A stretch of 64,000 nucleotides of DNA from Lactobacillus isalae (GTDB taxonomy: Bacteria; Bacillota; Bacilli; Lactobacillales; Lactobacillaceae). The stretch covers positions 558,001 to 622,000 of the forward strand of contig NZ_OX443569.1 of NCBI RefSeq assembly GCF_947539375.1. Reading direction: 5' to 3'. The stretch's first letter is position 1. Each line of letters starts with the position of its first letter. The notes under the pieces are model-generated. The model searched no databases. It was not told the origin of the DNA and saw only the letters and a list, made by a program, of their open reading frames with translations. The translations under genes and the position numbers were made by a program. Of the stretch, positions 36,844 through 48,368 are shown in pieces.

Positions 36844-36981
36844 TTGACAAAAATCTTAAATTACAGTAATTTTAAAGCAATGAATGTCCTTTAAAATTAG
36901 TCCCGTGAGGCTAGCAAGGCAGGCTTAAATAAGTATGACTTTACTATAAGCTCCTAGTCTCAAATAACTAGGAGCTTTTTT
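36844..36981 (+). promoter_or_regulatory. Promoter and PyrR attenuator of the pyrR1 operon
   Basis: TTGACA (36844-36849), a 17-base spacer and TAATTT (36867-36872) form the promoter. AGTCCCGTGAGGCT (36899-36912) matches the PyrR-binding consensus ARUCCNGNGAGGYU at every position. The terminator AAGCTCCTAGT/ACTAGGAGCTT with a T run lies at 36948-36981, 25 bases before the pyrR1 start. Confidence 0.93.
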
Positions 36982-37006
36982 CATGGGCAAGACCAGGAGG
37001 GAAAAT

Positions 37007-37549
37007 ATGGCAAAGGAAATTTGGGATGCATTAGCAATGAAGCGTGCATTAACTCGAATTACTTATGAAATTATTGAACAAAATAAGGGAACCGATAATC
37101 TAGTTTTGATCGGAATTAAGACGCGTGGTGTTTACTTAGCTAAGAGAATTCATGATCGTATTCAAAAATTGGAAGATGTTGATGTTCCAGTTGATGAATT
37201 GGATATTACGCTTTACCGTGATGACCGTCATGATGCTTCCTTGAAGCAAGATCCAGTGATTAATTCAAACAAAATAAGCGTTGATATCAATGATAAAAAA
37301 GTGATCTTAATTGATGATGTAATCTATACTGGTCGTACAATTCGAGCAGCAATGGATGCATTAATGGATGATGGACGTCCAAGTTCAATTAAAGTAGCAG
37401 TTTTGGTAGATCGAGGACATCGAGAATTACCAATTAGAGCAGATTTTGTTGGTAAAAACATTCCAACAGCAGCTGACGAACAAGTTGCAGTTAAGATGGT
37501 AGAAAAAGATGGTAAGGATTCAGTTGAACTAAAATCTTTACCAAAGTAG
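37007..37549 (+). CDS. pyrR1: Bifunctional pyr operon RNA-binding attenuator / uracil phosphoribosyltransferase, first copy
   Basis: Binds UMP/UTP and pyr leader RNA to promote termination, and has uracil phosphoribosyltransferase activity. The 180-residue protein has the PRPP motif [23 protein letters not shown] and the basic [19 protein letters not shown] region. I chose the ATG at 37007 because AGGAGGG lies at 36995. It is autoregulated by the attenuator just upstream. A second copy ends the operon. Confidence 0.95.
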   Translation: MAKEIWDALAMKRALTRITYEIIEQNKGTDNLVLIGIKTRGVYLAKRIHDRIQKLEDVDVPVDELDITLYRDDRHDASLKQDPVINSNKISVDINDKKVILIDDVIYTGRTIRAAMDALMDDGRPSSIKVAVLVDRGHRELPIRADFVGKNIPTAADEQVAVKMVEKDGKDSVELKSLPK

Positions 37550-37586
37550 TTTAGAAATATTAATTTAATAGTCAACCATTTAATTG

Positions 37587-37677
37587 ACTCCAGAGAGGGC
37601 CAGAAGGGTTGCTATATTTTTCGTATGCCAGAATATGAAAAATAGGCCTGGAGCAATTAAATGCTTCAGGCCTTTTT
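37587..37677 (+). promoter_or_regulatory. PyrR attenuator between pyrR1 and pyrB
   Basis: ACTCCAGAGAGGGC (37587-37600) has the NCNGNGAG loop and differs from the full PyrR consensus only in the outer bases. The terminator AGGCCTGGAGCA/TGCTTCAGGCCT with a T run lies at 37644-37677, 19 bases before pyrB. Together with the leader before pyrR1 this gives two successive UMP-sensing checkpoints. Confidence 0.88.
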
Positions 37678-37695
37678 GTTTAGAAAGAATAAAAA

Positions 37696-38652
37696 ATGGA
37701 AAAATTGAATCTTGTTAGTTTACCACATTTCGTTAGCGTAGAAAATTTAAGTGTTGAAGAAGTTGAAGCTCTAATTAAGCGTGCAGAGTACTTTAAAAAT
37801 GGTGGAGCAAGACTTCATTTAACTCAACCAGTGTATATTTCAAACATGTTTTTTGAAGATTCAAGCAGAACGCATACAAGTTTTGAAATGGCTGAGAGAA
37901 AATTAGGTTTAACTGTAATACCTTTTGATCCAGCTCATTCTTCAGTTAATAAGGGAGAGACACTTTATGATACGTCTCTGATTATGGATGCAGTTGGCGT
38001 AAATGTTGAAGTGATTCGTCATCCACAAAATGAATACTATCAAGATTTAATTAGTCCTAAAAAGCATCAACATTTAAATATTGGCGTGATCAATGCTGGG
38101 GATGGAAGTGGACAACATCCTAGTCAATGCTTATTAGATATGATGACTATTCATGAACATTTTAATCATTTTAAAGGATTAAAGGTTGCAATTGTTGGTG
38201 ATATTACTAACTCACGTGTTGCAAAGAGCAATATGGAATTATTGACTAGACTAGGTGCTGAAGTTTACTTCTCGGGTCCTGAGTACTGGTATTCAAGTAA
38301 GTTTGATAAATATGGAAAGTATGAAAAGCTAGATAAACTAATCCCGGAAATGGATGTCATGATGCTCTTGAGAGTGCAACATGAAAGACATAGCGATGAT
38401 CCTAACGAAAAGAATTTTGATGCCAAAGCATATCATGATAAATATGGCATTAACCATGAACGCTACCAAGCACTAAAGCCAGACGCAATTATTATGCATC
38501 CGGGCCCAATTAATCACGATGTTGAGTTAAGCGGAGACTTAGTTGAAAGTGACAAGTGTATGTTTACTCGCCAGATGCAGAATGGTGTATTTATGAGAAT
38601 GGCAATGATTGAAGCAGTTTTGCGTGGAAGAAAATTGGGAGGACTTAAGTAA
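37696..38652 (+). CDS. pyrB: Aspartate carbamoyltransferase catalytic subunit
   Basis: Joins carbamoyl phosphate and aspartate. The 318-residue protein has the carbamoyl phosphate loop [19 protein letters not shown] (S-x-R-T-H) and, near the end, [17 protein letters not shown]. There is no pyrI regulatory subunit, as is usual in Gram-positives. Its stop overlaps the pyrC start by one base, so translation is coupled. Confidence 0.97.
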   Translation: MEKLNLVSLPHFVSVENLSVEEVEALIKRAEYFKNGGARLHLTQPVYISNMFFEDSSRTHTSFEMAERKLGLTVIPFDPAHSSVNKGETLYDTSLIMDAVGVNVEVIRHPQNEYYQDLISPKKHQHLNIGVINAGDGSGQHPSQCLLDMMTIHEHFNHFKGLKVAIVGDITNSRVAKSNMELLTRLGAEVYFSGPEYWYSSKFDKYGKYEKLDKLIPEMDVMMLLRVQHERHSDDPNEKNFDAKAYHDKYGINHERYQALKPDAIIMHPGPINHDVELSGDLVESDKCMFTRQMQNGVFMRMAMIEAVLRGRKLGGLK

Positions 38653-39929
38653 TGGCAACTGTAATAAAAAATGGAACAGTTTACCAAAATGGTCGCTTAA
38701 TTAAGGCCGATGTCTTAATTGAAGATAAAAAAATTAAGGCTATTGGAGAAGACTTGAAGGCTGAAAAGGTAATTGATGCAAAAGGGATGCTCGTTAGTCC
38801 TGGATTAGTGGATGTTCATGTTCATTACCGTGATCCAGGCCAAACCTATAAAGAAAATATCAAAACTGGTAGTCAAGCAGCTGCCCATGGCGGTTTTACC
38901 ACTGTTGGTGCAATGCCAAATGTTACTCCCGTTCCTAATACACCTGAATTAATGAAAAAAATGGTTGAGGAGAACAAGAGCAAAGGAATAGTTCATATTT
39001 TTCAATATGGCCCAATCACTAATGATGAAACTACCGACATTATCCCTGACTATGCAGCTTTAAAACAAGCTGGCGCCTTTGCCCTAAGTAATGACGGACA
39101 TGGCGTTCAAAATGCGCAGACAATGTATTTAGCCATGCAAAAGGCTAAAGAAAATAACTTAATTATTGCTAGTCACGCACAAGATGATTCACTCTTTAAT
39201 AAGGGAATAGTTAATGAAGGCATAGCTGCTGAAAAGCTAGATTTACCGCCAGTTACTGAACTTGCAGAAACTACGCAAATTGCTCGTGACCTGCTTTTAG
39301 CACAAAAGACTGGAGTTCACTATCATATTTGCCACGTTTCAACCAAGACGAGTGTTGAACTTGTGCGTTTGGCTAAAGCACGTGGAATTAACGTAACTTG
39401 TGAAGTTGCTCCTCACCACATTTTATTGACTGACAGCGATATTCCTAAAGACAATGGCTATTTCAAAATGAATCCACCTCTAAGAAGCAAAGAAGATCAA
39501 GCAGCTCTTTTAGTAGGTCTCTTAGACGGAACAATTGACTTGATTGCTACTGATCATGCACCACATGCAAAAAGTGAAAAGCAGGGCGGTATGAAAGATG
39601 CAGCTTTTGGAATCACTGGTAGCGAGACTGCGTTTAGTACGCTCTACACTAAATTTGTAAAAGAAGAAAAAGTATTAAGTCTTGAACAGCTTTTGGCACT
39701 TTTTAGTGATCAGCCTGCTAAGGTATTTGGAATTAAGAATGCAGGAGTTCTAGAGCCAGGAAGAAATGCGGATATTGCAATTTTTGATATTGAACATGAA
39801 AACGAAATCAAGGAAGCGGATTTTAAGTCAAAAGGTGTAAATACGCCATTTACTGGTCAAAAAGTATATGGCGAAACAGTGATGACGCTTGTTGATGGTG
39901 AAGTTGTATATCAAAGGGGAACAAAATGA
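38652..39929 (+). CDS. pyrC: Dihydroorotase
   Basis: Cyclises carbamoyl aspartate to dihydroorotate with a binuclear zinc site. The 425-residue class I enzyme has DVHVHYRDPG (first metal histidines), ICHVSTKTSVELV, CEVAPHHILL and LIATDHAPHAKSEK (metal aspartate and following histidine). It overlaps pyrB by one base and carA by four. Confidence 0.97.
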   Translation: MATVIKNGTVYQNGRLIKADVLIEDKKIKAIGEDLKAEKVIDAKGMLVSPGLVDVHVHYRDPGQTYKENIKTGSQAAAHGGFTTVGAMPNVTPVPNTPELMKKMVEENKSKGIVHIFQYGPITNDETTDIIPDYAALKQAGAFALSNDGHGVQNAQTMYLAMQKAKENNLIIASHAQDDSLFNKGIVNEGIAAEKLDLPPVTELAETTQIARDLLLAQKTGVHYHICHVSTKTSVELVRLAKARGINVTCEVAPHHILLTDSDIPKDNGYFKMNPPLRSKEDQAALLVGLLDGTIDLIATDHAPHAKSEKQGGMKDAAFGITGSETAFSTLYTKFVKEEKVLSLEQLLALFSDQPAKVFGIKNAGVLEPGRNADIAIFDIEHENEIKEADFKSKGVNTPFTGQKVYGETVMTLVDGEVVYQRGTK

Positions 39930-41014
39930 AACGCTACTTAATTTTAGAAGATGGTAGTATTTATGCAGGAGATGCTTTTGGCGCAGATTGTGAAAGCAGT
40001 GGTGAAGTTGTTTTTACAACTGGTATGACTGGCTACCAAGAAGCAATTACTGATCAAAGTTATGCTGATCAGATTTTAGTTTTTACTAATCCATTAATCG
40101 GAAATTACGGAATTACTCTAGCCGACTATGAATCGCTTGAACCACAAATTAAAGGCGTGGTCTGTCACCAGGTTGCTCGTCGTCCAGATAACTGGAGAAT
40201 GCAGACGACTTTACCGAAATTTTTAAAACAATTAAATATTCCTGGGGTGCAAGGAATTGATACGCGTGAATTGGTTAAGAAACTTAGAATTCACGGTGCT
40301 TTGAAAGGAAAAATTACTGATTCAAAAGAAAATGCTGCTAAAATTGCACAAGAATTAAAAGAAAAAAATATTACTCAAGGTGTGATTAGCCGAGTTTCAA
40401 CTAAGAACTCTTATCCAGTTCCAGGATCTAAACGTAATATTGTTGTTATTGATTTTGGAATTAAGCATAGTATTTTACGAGAATTAGCTGAAAGAGACTG
40501 TAACTGTATTGTTTTACCTTACACTGCAACTGCTGATGAAATTTTAAACCTTAATCCAGATGGTGTGCTTTTATCAAATGGCCCAGGAGACCCAGAAGAA
40601 ATGATTGAAGCCGCAAAAATGGTTCAAGAAGTTGAAAAACATGTTCCTTTGTTTGGAATTTGTATGGGACACCAAGTTTTTGCGCTTGCTAATGGTGCTA
40701 AAACCTACAAGATGAAATTTGGACACCGTGGTTTTAACCATCCAGTAAGAGAGATTGCAACTGGTAATATTGGTTTTACTTCACAAAATCACGGTTATGC
40801 AGTTGATCCCGATTCAATTGATAAAGAGAATTTAATGATTACTCATGTTGAGGTAAATGATGGTACCGTTGAGGGGCTACGCCATAAAAAATACCCTGCA
40901 TTTTCAGTCCAATTTCACCCTGATGCAACACCAGGACCTCATGATGAAGACTCACTATTTGATGATTTTATGTCAATGATTGACCAAAGAAAGGAAGAAG
41001 AGCGTCATGCCTAA
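39926..41014 (+). CDS. carA: Carbamoyl-phosphate synthase small subunit (pyrimidine-linked)
   Basis: The glutaminase subunit, which passes ammonia to CarB. The 362-residue protein has an N-terminal small-subunit domain ([15 protein letters not shown]) and a C-terminal class I amidotransferase with nucleophile Cys in [15 protein letters not shown] and the histidine-glutamate region [16 protein letters not shown]. It is also called pyrAA. It overlaps pyrC by four bases and carB by eight. Confidence 0.97.
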   Translation: MKRYLILEDGSIYAGDAFGADCESSGEVVFTTGMTGYQEAITDQSYADQILVFTNPLIGNYGITLADYESLEPQIKGVVCHQVARRPDNWRMQTTLPKFLKQLNIPGVQGIDTRELVKKLRIHGALKGKITDSKENAAKIAQELKEKNITQGVISRVSTKNSYPVPGSKRNIVVIDFGIKHSILRELAERDCNCIVLPYTATADEILNLNPDGVLLSNGPGDPEEMIEAAKMVQEVEKHVPLFGICMGHQVFALANGAKTYKMKFGHRGFNHPVREIATGNIGFTSQNHGYAVDPDSIDKENLMITHVEVNDGTVEGLRHKKYPAFSVQFHPDATPGPHDEDSLFDDFMSMIDQRKEEERHA

Positions 41015-44000
41015 GAGAACAGATATTCATAAAATTATGGTGATTGGTTCTGGTCCAATTATTATTGGTCAAGCTGCTGAGTTTGATTATTCAGGAACGC
41101 AAGCTTGTTTAGCTCTTCGCGAAGAAGGTTATGAGGTAGTTTTAGTTAACTCAAATCCGGCAACAATCATGACTGATACAACCATTGCTGATAAGGTCTA
41201 CATTGAACCATTAACAGTAGAATCAATTTCTAGAATTATTAGACAGGAATATCCAGATGCAATTCTACCAACTCTTGGAGGCCAAGTAGGGTTAAACATG
41301 GCCCTAGCTTTGGCTAAAATTGGAATTTTAGATGAATTAAATATTGAGCTATTAGGGACAAAATTATCTTCAATTGAACAGGCAGAAGATAGAGAGAAAT
41401 TTAAAGAATTATGTAAAAAATTAGGTGAACCTGTTCCTCCGTCGAAAACTGTTAATACGGTTGAAGATGCTCTCGAATTTGGAGATGAAATAGGCTATCC
41501 AATCATTGTTAGACCAGCATTTACAATGGGTGGAACTGGTGGCGGAATATGTCATAGTGATGAAGAATTAGCTGAAATTGTAAAAAATGGATTAGAACTT
41601 TCGCCAGTTACTGAATGTTTAATTGAAAAATCAATCGCTGGCTATAAAGAAATTGAGTTTGAAGTAATGCGCGACCACGATGATAATGCGATGATTGTTT
41701 GTTGTATGGAAAACTTTGATCCCGTCGGAATTCATACAGGAGATTCAATTGTTTTTTCACCTAGCCAAACTTTAAGCGATAAAGAATATCAAATGCTTAG
41801 GGATTGCTCTTTGCGTTTGATTCGTGCTCTTAAAATTGAAGGTGGCTGTAATGTACAGCTTGCCCTAGATCCAAATAGTTTTGAATATGATGTGATTGAA
41901 GTTAACCCAAGAGTGTCAAGGTCGAGTGCTCTTGCTTCAAAAGCGACAGGTTATCCGATTGCTAAAATGGCAGCTAAAATTGCAATTGGGATGACTTTAG
42001 ATGAAATTAAGAATCCGGTAACTGGAACTACTTATGCCGAATTTGAACCAGCATTAGACTATGTTGTTTGCAAAATTCCACGTTGGCCATTTGATAAGTT
42101 CTCTAAAGCTGACCGTACTTTGGGAACGCAAATGAAGGCAACTGGTGAAGTAATGGCGATTGGTCGAACTGCTGAAGAAGCAATGCAGAAGGCAGTAAGG
42201 TCACTAGAAATTGATGAAAAAGATTTATTTTCCGAAAAAGCTCACCAAGCAAGTGATGAAGAAATAGAACAAAAATTAGTTAAAGCGCAAGATGATCGTC
42301 TTTTCTATTTAGCTGAAGCGTTTAGAAGAGGATATAGCATTGAAGATGTACATGAATTAACCAAAATCAATTTCTACTTCTTAGATATTGTTAGTCATAT
42401 GGTAGAGATGGAAAAGTCCATTAAAGAAAATAAAGATGATCCTGAAATTTTATGTTTAGCTAAGAAGTATGGCTTTAGCGATCCAACTATAGCTGCTTTA
42501 TGGAATGAAAAAACTGATCAAGTTAGAGATTTACGTAAAAAGCATGGTATTATCCCGGTTTATAAAATGGTTGATACGTGTGCAGCCGAATTTGAATCAA
42601 AAACACCTTACTTCTATTCAACTTATGACGGCGAAAATGAATCACATAAGTCTGGAAAGAAATCAGTTATTGTTATTGGTTCTGGTCCAATTAGAATTGG
42701 ACAGGGTGTTGAGTTTGATTATGCAACAGTTCACTGTGTTAAAGCACTGCAAAAAATGGGCTATGAAGCAATTGTTATTAACTCAAACCCAGAAACTGTT
42801 TCAACTGATTTTTCAATTTCGGATAAACTTTACTTTGAACCTTTAACATTAGAGGATGTCTTAAATGTTTGTGACTTAGAAAAGCCGGAAGGTGTCATTG
42901 TTCAATTTGGTGGTCAAACTTCTATTAATTTAGCGGCCGGTTTAGAAAAGCATGGCGTTAAAATTTTAGGAACGACGGTTAAAGATCTTAACCGTGCAGA
43001 AGATCGTGAATTATTTGACCAAATTATTAAAAAACTTCAGCTTAACCAGCCAAAGGGGTTAACTGCTACAACGCATGAGGGAGTAATTAAAGCTGCTGAA
43101 GAGTTGGGATACCCAGTCTTAGTTCGTCCAAGTTATGTGCTTGGGGGAAAAGCAATGGAAATTGTTTATAGTAAGAGCGAACTTGAAGAATATTTGCACG
43201 ATCATGTAGATATTGCAGCCGATCATCCAATTCTAATTGATGATTACTTAGATGGTCGAGAATGCGACGTTGATGCAATTTGTGATGGACATGATGTCTT
43301 ATTGCCTGGAATTATGGAGCATATTGAACATGCTGGTGTTCACTCAGGTGATTCAATGGCTGTTTATCCACCACAAACATTTACTGATGACGTCAAAGAG
43401 AAGATTATGGACGTTACTCGAAAACTTGCCCTTACACTTAATTGTATTGGAATTATGAACATTCAGTTTATTGTAAGAAATGGCGAAGTTTATGTAATCG
43501 AAGTAAATCCTCGTGCAAGTAGAACAGTACCATTTTTAAGTAAGATAACTGGAATTGAAATGGCGCAAGTTGCAACTAAAGTAATTATGGGAGAAAGCTT
43601 AGCAGAGCAAGGATATAGCGATGGTCTTGCACCAGAGCCAGAAATGATTAGTGTTAAGGCTCCTGTCTTTAGTTTTAGTAAGCTAGCAGATGTGGATTCA
43701 TATCTTGGACCTGAAATGAAGTCAACTGGCGAAGTAATGGGAAGCGACCATACTTTTGCTAAAGCACTTTATAAGGCCTTTGCGGGAGCTAAGATGCAGC
43801 TACCTGAAAACGGAAATGTTTTATTGACAATTGAAGATAGAGATAAAGATAAGATTTTACCAATAGCTAAGCGGTTTGCTAGAATTGGTTATCGAATCTT
43901 TGCTACCAAGGGGACAGCTGACTTTTTAAAGAATAATGGCTTGCATGTTGATTTAGTAACCAAAGTTCATGAAAACGAAAATGAAGATGATAATATCTTG

Positions 44001-44195
44001 AATGAATTAAGAGATGGAAAGATTGATCTAGTGATTAATACCATGGGACATGATATTGAAAAGAACTCGGATGGCTTTATTATTAGACAAATGGCCATTC
44101 AACAAAATGTTCCATTGTTGACTGCTCTTGACACAGCAGATGCCCTTTTAACTTCTCTTGAAAATAGATCATTTGCGACAGACGCCTTGAAATAG
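41007..44195 (+). CDS. carB: Carbamoyl-phosphate synthase large subunit (pyrimidine-linked)
   Basis: Makes carbamoyl phosphate from bicarbonate, ammonia and two ATP. The 1062-residue protein shows the duplicated ATP-grasp layout: [20 protein letters not shown] in the first half and [19 protein letters not shown] in the second, plus a C-terminal MGS-type allosteric domain (about 930 on). I chose the ATG at 41007 because AAAGGAAGAAG lies upstream; it overlaps carA by eight bases. It is also called pyrAB. Confidence 0.98.
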   Translation: MPKRTDIHKIMVIGSGPIIIGQAAEFDYSGTQACLALREEGYEVVLVNSNPATIMTDTTIADKVYIEPLTVESISRIIRQEYPDAILPTLGGQVGLNMALALAKIGILDELNIELLGTKLSSIEQAEDREKFKELCKKLGEPVPPSKTVNTVEDALEFGDEIGYPIIVRPAFTMGGTGGGICHSDEELAEIVKNGLELSPVTECLIEKSIAGYKEIEFEVMRDHDDNAMIVCCMENFDPVGIHTGDSIVFSPSQTLSDKEYQMLRDCSLRLIRALKIEGGCNVQLALDPNSFEYDVIEVNPRVSRSSALASKATGYPIAKMAAKIAIGMTLDEIKNPVTGTTYAEFEPALDYVVCKIPRWPFDKFSKADRTLGTQMKATGEVMAIGRTAEEAMQKAVRSLEIDEKDLFSEKAHQASDEEIEQKLVKAQDDRLFYLAEAFRRGYSIEDVHELTKINFYFLDIVSHMVEMEKSIKENKDDPEILCLAKKYGFSDPTIAALWNEKTDQVRDLRKKHGIIPVYKMVDTCAAEFESKTPYFYSTYDGENESHKSGKKSVIVIGSGPIRIGQGVEFDYATVHCVKALQKMGYEAIVINSNPETVSTDFSISDKLYFEPLTLEDVLNVCDLEKPEGVIVQFGGQTSINLAAGLEKHGVKILGTTVKDLNRAEDRELFDQIIKKLQLNQPKGLTATTHEGVIKAAEELGYPVLVRPSYVLGGKAMEIVYSKSELEEYLHDHVDIAADHPILIDDYLDGRECDVDAICDGHDVLLPGIMEHIEHAGVHSGDSMAVYPPQTFTDDVKEKIMDVTRKLALTLNCIGIMNIQFIVRNGEVYVIEVNPRASRTVPFLSKITGIEMAQVATKVIMGESLAEQGYSDGLAPEPEMISVKAPVFSFSKLADVDSYLGPEMKSTGEVMGSDHTFAKALYKAFAGAKMQLPENGNVLLTIEDRDKDKILPIAKRFARIGYRIFATKGTADFLKNNGLHVDLVTKVHENENEDDNILNELRDGKIDLVINTMGHDIEKNSDGFIIRQMAIQQNVPLLTALDTADALLTSLENRSFATDALK

Positions 44196-44222
44196 AAAAA
44201 ACTTGATTAAGGAAGAGATATA

Positions 44223-44759
44223 ATGGCAAAAGAAATTTGGGATAAGCTTGCGATGAAGCGAGCTCTTGTCAGAATTACATATGAAATTATTGAAAGAAAT
44301 AAGGGAGTAGAAGACCTAGTATTGGTAGGTATTAAGACGCGTGGAGTGTATTTAGCTCGTAGAATGCGTGACCGACTTAAAGAGGTCGAAAAGGTAGAGA
44401 TTCCAGTAGGTGAATTAGATATTACTCCTTATCGGGATGATCAAAAAAGCGACCCTAGTCAAGTAACAATATCTGATTTAGAGCCTGCAGATCTGGATAT
44501 TACTAATAAAAATATTGTCTTAGTAGATGATGTTCTCTATACTGGACGTACAATTAGAGCAGCAATGGATGCCTTGATTGCAAATGGTCGACCAAAGTCG
44601 ATTTCTGTAGCTGTTTTAGTTGATCGAGGACATCGAGAATTACCGATTAGAGCTGATTTTGTGGGTAAAAATATTCCAACGTCACTTAATGAGCAAGTAG
44701 CGGTTAATGTCAGTGAAATTGACGGTATTGATAGCATTGAACTAATCAATTTGAAATAG
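44223..44759 (+). CDS. pyrR2: Bifunctional PyrR protein, second copy
   Basis: A 178-residue paralog of PyrR1 (both begin MAKEIWD, share [12 protein letters not shown] and end with the [19 protein letters not shown] region). The PRPP loop [20 protein letters not shown] is intact, so it should be active. An AAGGAAGAG ribosome binding site lies upstream. It is the last gene of the pyr operon, without its own attenuator, so its amount follows the operon. The two copies differ mostly at 75-110. Confidence 0.93.
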   Translation: MAKEIWDKLAMKRALVRITYEIIERNKGVEDLVLVGIKTRGVYLARRMRDRLKEVEKVEIPVGELDITPYRDDQKSDPSQVTISDLEPADLDITNKNIVLVDDVLYTGRTIRAAMDALIANGRPKSISVAVLVDRGHRELPIRADFVGKNIPTSLNEQVAVNVSEIDGIDSIELINLK

Positions 44760-44778
44760 AAATTTTAATCAAAGAAAA

Positions 44779-44815
44779 TAAGCTGTATCATTGTTTGTAA
44801 AACTGATACAGCTTA
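44779..44815. terminator. Hairpin after pyrR2, probable terminator
   Basis: TAAGCTGTATCA pairs perfectly with TGATACAGCTTA. The T run is poor on the plus strand, so termination strength is uncertain. Confidence 0.6.
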
Positions 44816-44840
44816 CTTGTTATTATTTAATTTCATTACA

Positions 44841-45386
44841 TTATATTAAAGTTGCACCCAGCGAATTCTTAAAGTGGTCTAATGCCCATTCTTGTCCATG
44901 CTCGGTAAATGTTGTAACTCCCTTAGTTGGAATAGTGATGCCGTAATTTAAATTATAGGCACTAACTGCTGTGTGAAGAACACAAATATCAGTACATACT
45001 CCAGTTAACCAAAGATCATCAATTTTACGCTCACGTAAGTAATTATCAAGATTGGTATTTTGGAAAGAAGAGTAGCGATTTTTATTAAACTTATAAATAC
45101 GATCGCTAGACTTATGATTTTCGTACCACTCTTTTAATTTGCCATATAATTCTTGACCAGGGGTGCCAACAATATTATGTGGCGGAAATAGTTTGTATTC
45201 TGGACTGAATGTATCTCCCGTATGACCATCAGTTGGAAAAATTACGTAATCACCATTTTCATAAAATTGATCTGCAAGCTCGATTAAATAATCTTCTAGC
45301 TTTTGGGCTGGTTTACCACAAGTTAATGATCCATTGTCTGCAATAAAGTCATTAGTGTAGTCGATAATTAGTAATGCTTTTGTCAT
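44841..45386 (-). CDS. Isochorismatase-family cysteine hydrolase, probable nicotinamidase
   Basis: A 181-residue hydrolase. The catalytic aspartate is in ALLIIDYTNDF (Asp9), and the nucleophile cysteine is in LTGVCTDICVLHTA with the preceding cis-peptide bond region. Metal-binding residues typical of nicotinamidase (D-x-H near FPTDGHTGDTF) are present, which favours conversion of nicotinamide to nicotinate in NAD salvage. The ribosome binding site is weak (AGCGAG). An inverted repeat lies just upstream. Confidence 0.85.
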   Translation of the reverse strand: MTKALLIIDYTNDFIADNGSLTCGKPAQKLEDYLIELADQFYENGDYVIFPTDGHTGDTFSPEYKLFPPHNIVGTPGQELYGKLKEWYENHKSSDRIYKFNKNRYSSFQNTNLDNYLRERKIDDLWLTGVCTDICVLHTAVSAYNLNYGITIPTKGVTTFTEHGQEWALDHFKNSLGATLI

Positions 45387-45397
45387 GTTATTCTCGC

Positions 45398-45433
45398 TTT
45401 CTAAATAGTTAATATAAGTATACTATTTAGAAA
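45398..45433 (-). repeat. Perfect 12-bp inverted repeat upstream of the nicotinamidase-like gene
   Basis: TTTCTAAATAGT (45398-45409) and ACTATTTAGAAA (45422-45433) form a perfect dyad with a 12-base spacer, 12 bases before the gene start. It could be an operator at the promoter or a leader hairpin. Confidence 0.7.
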
Positions 45434-45499
45434 TAAAATTAGGTAAAAATCTGATGTGGTATACGTAATTGATTGTTACGAATGATTTTATTTGGATTT

Positions 45500-45541
45500 A
45501 AAAGAGACATGTAACTGCCTTTTTTGTTACATGTCTCTTTT
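45500..45541. terminator. Terminator of ppc, symmetrical
   Basis: AAAAGAGACATGTAAC pairs perfectly with GTTACATGTCTCTTTT (16 bp), and the sequence continues in T residues. It lies downstream of the minus-strand ppc gene. Confidence 0.85.
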
Positions 45542-45563
45542 TCATATTTATTGAATTTATGAA

Positions 45564-48302
45564 CTATCCCGAATTACGTAAGCCAGAAGTTACCCCATTA
45601 ATAGTAATTGGTAAGATGCTTTCGTAAACACCAGCAATTTCATCTACACGATCTCGTTTAATCATCTCAATTTGAATGTAGTTAAGAATATTAAAATATG
45701 GCATCCGGTAATTTAAGCTCATCTTTAGACTTGGATTATCAGCTAGTAATTCTTTGTTACCTTCAATTTGAAGAATTACTTCTTTAGTGAGCTTCCATTC
45801 TTGGTAGATAGTGTCAAAGACCTTCTTAGTATCTTCATCCTCACATAAGTTCGCATATTGTTTAGCAATATCCATGTTAGATTTTGATAAAACCATATCA
45901 ACGTTAGAAAGTAGGGAATGGAAGAATGGCCAGCCTTGATACATCTTTTGCAAAGTTTCTAAATTATGAGAATCTGCATCGATAAAGTGCTTAAAGGCAG
46001 ATCCAACTCCATACCAACCTGGGAACATAATTCTACTTTGTGACCAGGAGAATACCCAAGGAATAGCTCTTAAACCAGAGAAGTCAGTGATTTTCTTTCT
46101 TGCAGCTGGACGAGAACCAATATTTAAGTTAGAAATTTGCTTAATTGGGGTAGCTTGCAAGAAGTAGTCAAGAAAGGCAGGCGTTTCAAAAACTAATTTA
46201 CGGTAAACTTTATTGCTATCAAGTACAATCTTATCCATTGAATCACGGAATCCGCCAATGTCATCTTCGCTTACGATTTGTTTAGAAACAATTCGGTCGA
46301 TTGTTGCTGAAGCAAGCATTTCTAAGTTGTAGTAGGCAGTGTCTTGATTACCATATTTATTTTGAATGATTTCGCCTTGTTCAGTCATTCGAATTCGGTC
46401 ATTGATTGAGCCGAAAGGTTGGGCAGTAATAGCTTCATATGAAGGACCACCGCCACGGCCAACAGTTCCACCACGTCCGTGCATGAAGGTAATGTTAACG
46501 CCTAGTTTTTTGCCCATTGCTGTTAAATCTTTTTGTGCCTTGTAAAGGTTCCAGCAGGAAGCTAAGTAGCCGCCATCTTTGTTAGAGTCGGAGTAGCCAA
46601 GCATGATTTCTTGGTAATTATTTTGAGAAGCAAGCCACTTTTTAACAATATCTAAGTTTAAAAACTCTTTCATGATTTCACGAGAGTTCTCTAAGTCTTC
46701 AACTGTTTCAAATAATGGAACCACTTGAATACGAGCTCCTTGATTATCTAAGAGATCGTATTCTTTGAGCATAATTGCTTGCTCTAAAAGGTCGGAAACA
46801 CTCTCTGTATGAGAAATAATATGTTGCTTAATTACATCTTCACCAATTCGGTCTTTAAGTTGACGTGCGGTCTTATAGATCTTTAATTCTTTTTGAAGTA
46901 GGTCAGACTTAAGCTTGTTATTGGCATGAAGATTACGTGGATCGTCATTTAGCTCTTTAAGTAGAACTTGAATCTTATCTTTTTCTGATAATTCGCTGTA
47001 GTTATCGCAGATACCAGCACTCTTGAGTAATTCTGCAACACATGCTTCGTTTACGCTAGAGTCTTGACGCATATCAATTGTTGCCAAATGGAATCCAAAA
47101 ATATCGATTGCTTCTAAAAGTTCAGTGAAGAAACTTCTGATGACTGCCTGGTCGTGATCTTGCTCAAGGGATTCTTTGATCGTAATTAAATCTGATTTGA
47201 AATCTTGGGGATTCTTGTAAACCGGAATTTTGTCTAAGTTTTCTAGGTCACGTTTTTTAACAAAACTATTTTTATCAGCTGTCCCTAAAAGAGTGTATTC
47301 AGTATGAAGTAAACGGCTCTCAATATAGTAGAATGCACGACGGTATGGCTCATTAGTTCTAAATGGTGAATCGTCATTTGAGAGCTCTGAAAGCTTTTCA
47401 ACCGCTGAGGAGGTCTTCATATAAGAAGTTGACATTGAAATAGTACGATAAAGCTTGTTTAGCTTTTTGATGTAATATTCAAAAATTACCTGGCTTTGTA
47501 AACTTGCACTTAACTCTAAAGTATCAGCAGTTACATAGGGGTTACCATCTCGGTCTCCGCCGATCCACATTCCCATAGTAATTGGAGTTGCACCTTTAAG
47601 ATCTAATTTATGCTTCTTAGCTAATTCTTGATAACGAGCTGTGAACTTAGTAATTGCTGGAATTAAAGCCTTAGGATAGTAGGCTAAAACATTAGTAATT
47701 TCGTTAGAAACTTGCAATTTATGACTACGGATAATATCTGTCTGCATCAAAATTTCAATATAGGCACGGAGCTTTTCAGTCCATTCAGCCTGATTGATAG
47801 TTCCACTTTTAACTTCACGATAGCTACGTAATAAGCCATGGATCTGATCAGTTAATTCAAGAACAGTTTTTCTTTGAACTTGAGTTGGGTGAGCAGTTAA
47901 AACAGGTACAACATTAACGTGCTTTAAGATTTCACTAGCATTTTCTTTTTGTGCAACTAAATCAATTGTATCTTCAAGCTTGCCAAGATAGTCTTGATCA
48001 GTATTATTGAGTAAGTTAACTTCGCTTGCTAATTCTACATCTTCAGAAATATTAACTAACAAGGGTAGCGTCGCAAAGTAGCGGGCAACAACAATCATCT
48101 CTTGATTAGTTAAACTAGCAATTTGTGTTTCAAGAGCATCATAGTCTTTTTGAGCAGAGATTTTGATTAAGTCTTGAATCTTGTTAAAAACAACATCGCC
48201 ACTCAACTGACGCGTACTTTCGTTAAGCAAGTTGGTTAAAATTTTAACCTCTTCAGCAACCATAGCGTGGTCGCTACTATTTTCTAACTTCTTGATGGAC
48301 AT
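45564..48302 (-). CDS. ppc: Phosphoenolpyruvate carboxylase
   Basis: Carboxylates PEP to oxaloacetate, the main route to aspartate when the TCA cycle is incomplete. The 912-residue protein has the catalytic [64 protein letters not shown] and the C-terminal SGLRNSG. I chose the ATG at 48302 because AAGGAGGAAA lies upstream. Aspartate from this route feeds PyrB in the neighbouring pyr operon. Confidence 0.97.
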   Translation of the reverse strand: MSIKKLENSSDHAMVAEEVKILTNLLNESTRQLSGDVVFNKIQDLIKISAQKDYDALETQIASLTNQEMIVVARYFATLPLLVNISEDVELASEVNLLNNTDQDYLGKLEDTIDLVAQKENASEILKHVNVVPVLTAHPTQVQRKTVLELTDQIHGLLRSYREVKSGTINQAEWTEKLRAYIEILMQTDIIRSHKLQVSNEITNVLAYYPKALIPAITKFTARYQELAKKHKLDLKGATPITMGMWIGGDRDGNPYVTADTLELSASLQSQVIFEYYIKKLNKLYRTISMSTSYMKTSSAVEKLSELSNDDSPFRTNEPYRRAFYYIESRLLHTEYTLLGTADKNSFVKKRDLENLDKIPVYKNPQDFKSDLITIKESLEQDHDQAVIRSFFTELLEAIDIFGFHLATIDMRQDSSVNEACVAELLKSAGICDNYSELSEKDKIQVLLKELNDDPRNLHANNKLKSDLLQKELKIYKTARQLKDRIGEDVIKQHIISHTESVSDLLEQAIMLKEYDLLDNQGARIQVVPLFETVEDLENSREIMKEFLNLDIVKKWLASQNNYQEIMLGYSDSNKDGGYLASCWNLYKAQKDLTAMGKKLGVNITFMHGRGGTVGRGGGPSYEAITAQPFGSINDRIRMTEQGEIIQNKYGNQDTAYYNLEMLASATIDRIVSKQIVSEDDIGGFRDSMDKIVLDSNKVYRKLVFETPAFLDYFLQATPIKQISNLNIGSRPAARKKITDFSGLRAIPWVFSWSQSRIMFPGWYGVGSAFKHFIDADSHNLETLQKMYQGWPFFHSLLSNVDMVLSKSNMDIAKQYANLCEDEDTKKVFDTIYQEWKLTKEVILQIEGNKELLADNPSLKMSLNYRMPYFNILNYIQIEMIKRDRVDEIAGVYESILPITINGVTSGLRNSG

Positions 48303-48368
48303 TAAAAAGTTTCCTCCTTTTTGTGAAAGATTTAACATAAGGATATCACAGATTCTTATGTTTGAATA

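Noticed and set aside
37567-37680. Possible tRNA-like folding between pyrR1 and pyrB
   Set aside because: The hairpins are explained by the PyrR loop and terminator; no acceptor stem or T-loop pattern.
42505-42846. 113-codon plus-strand frame within carB
   Set aside because: Second frame of carB covering the conserved start of its second half; a composition artefact.
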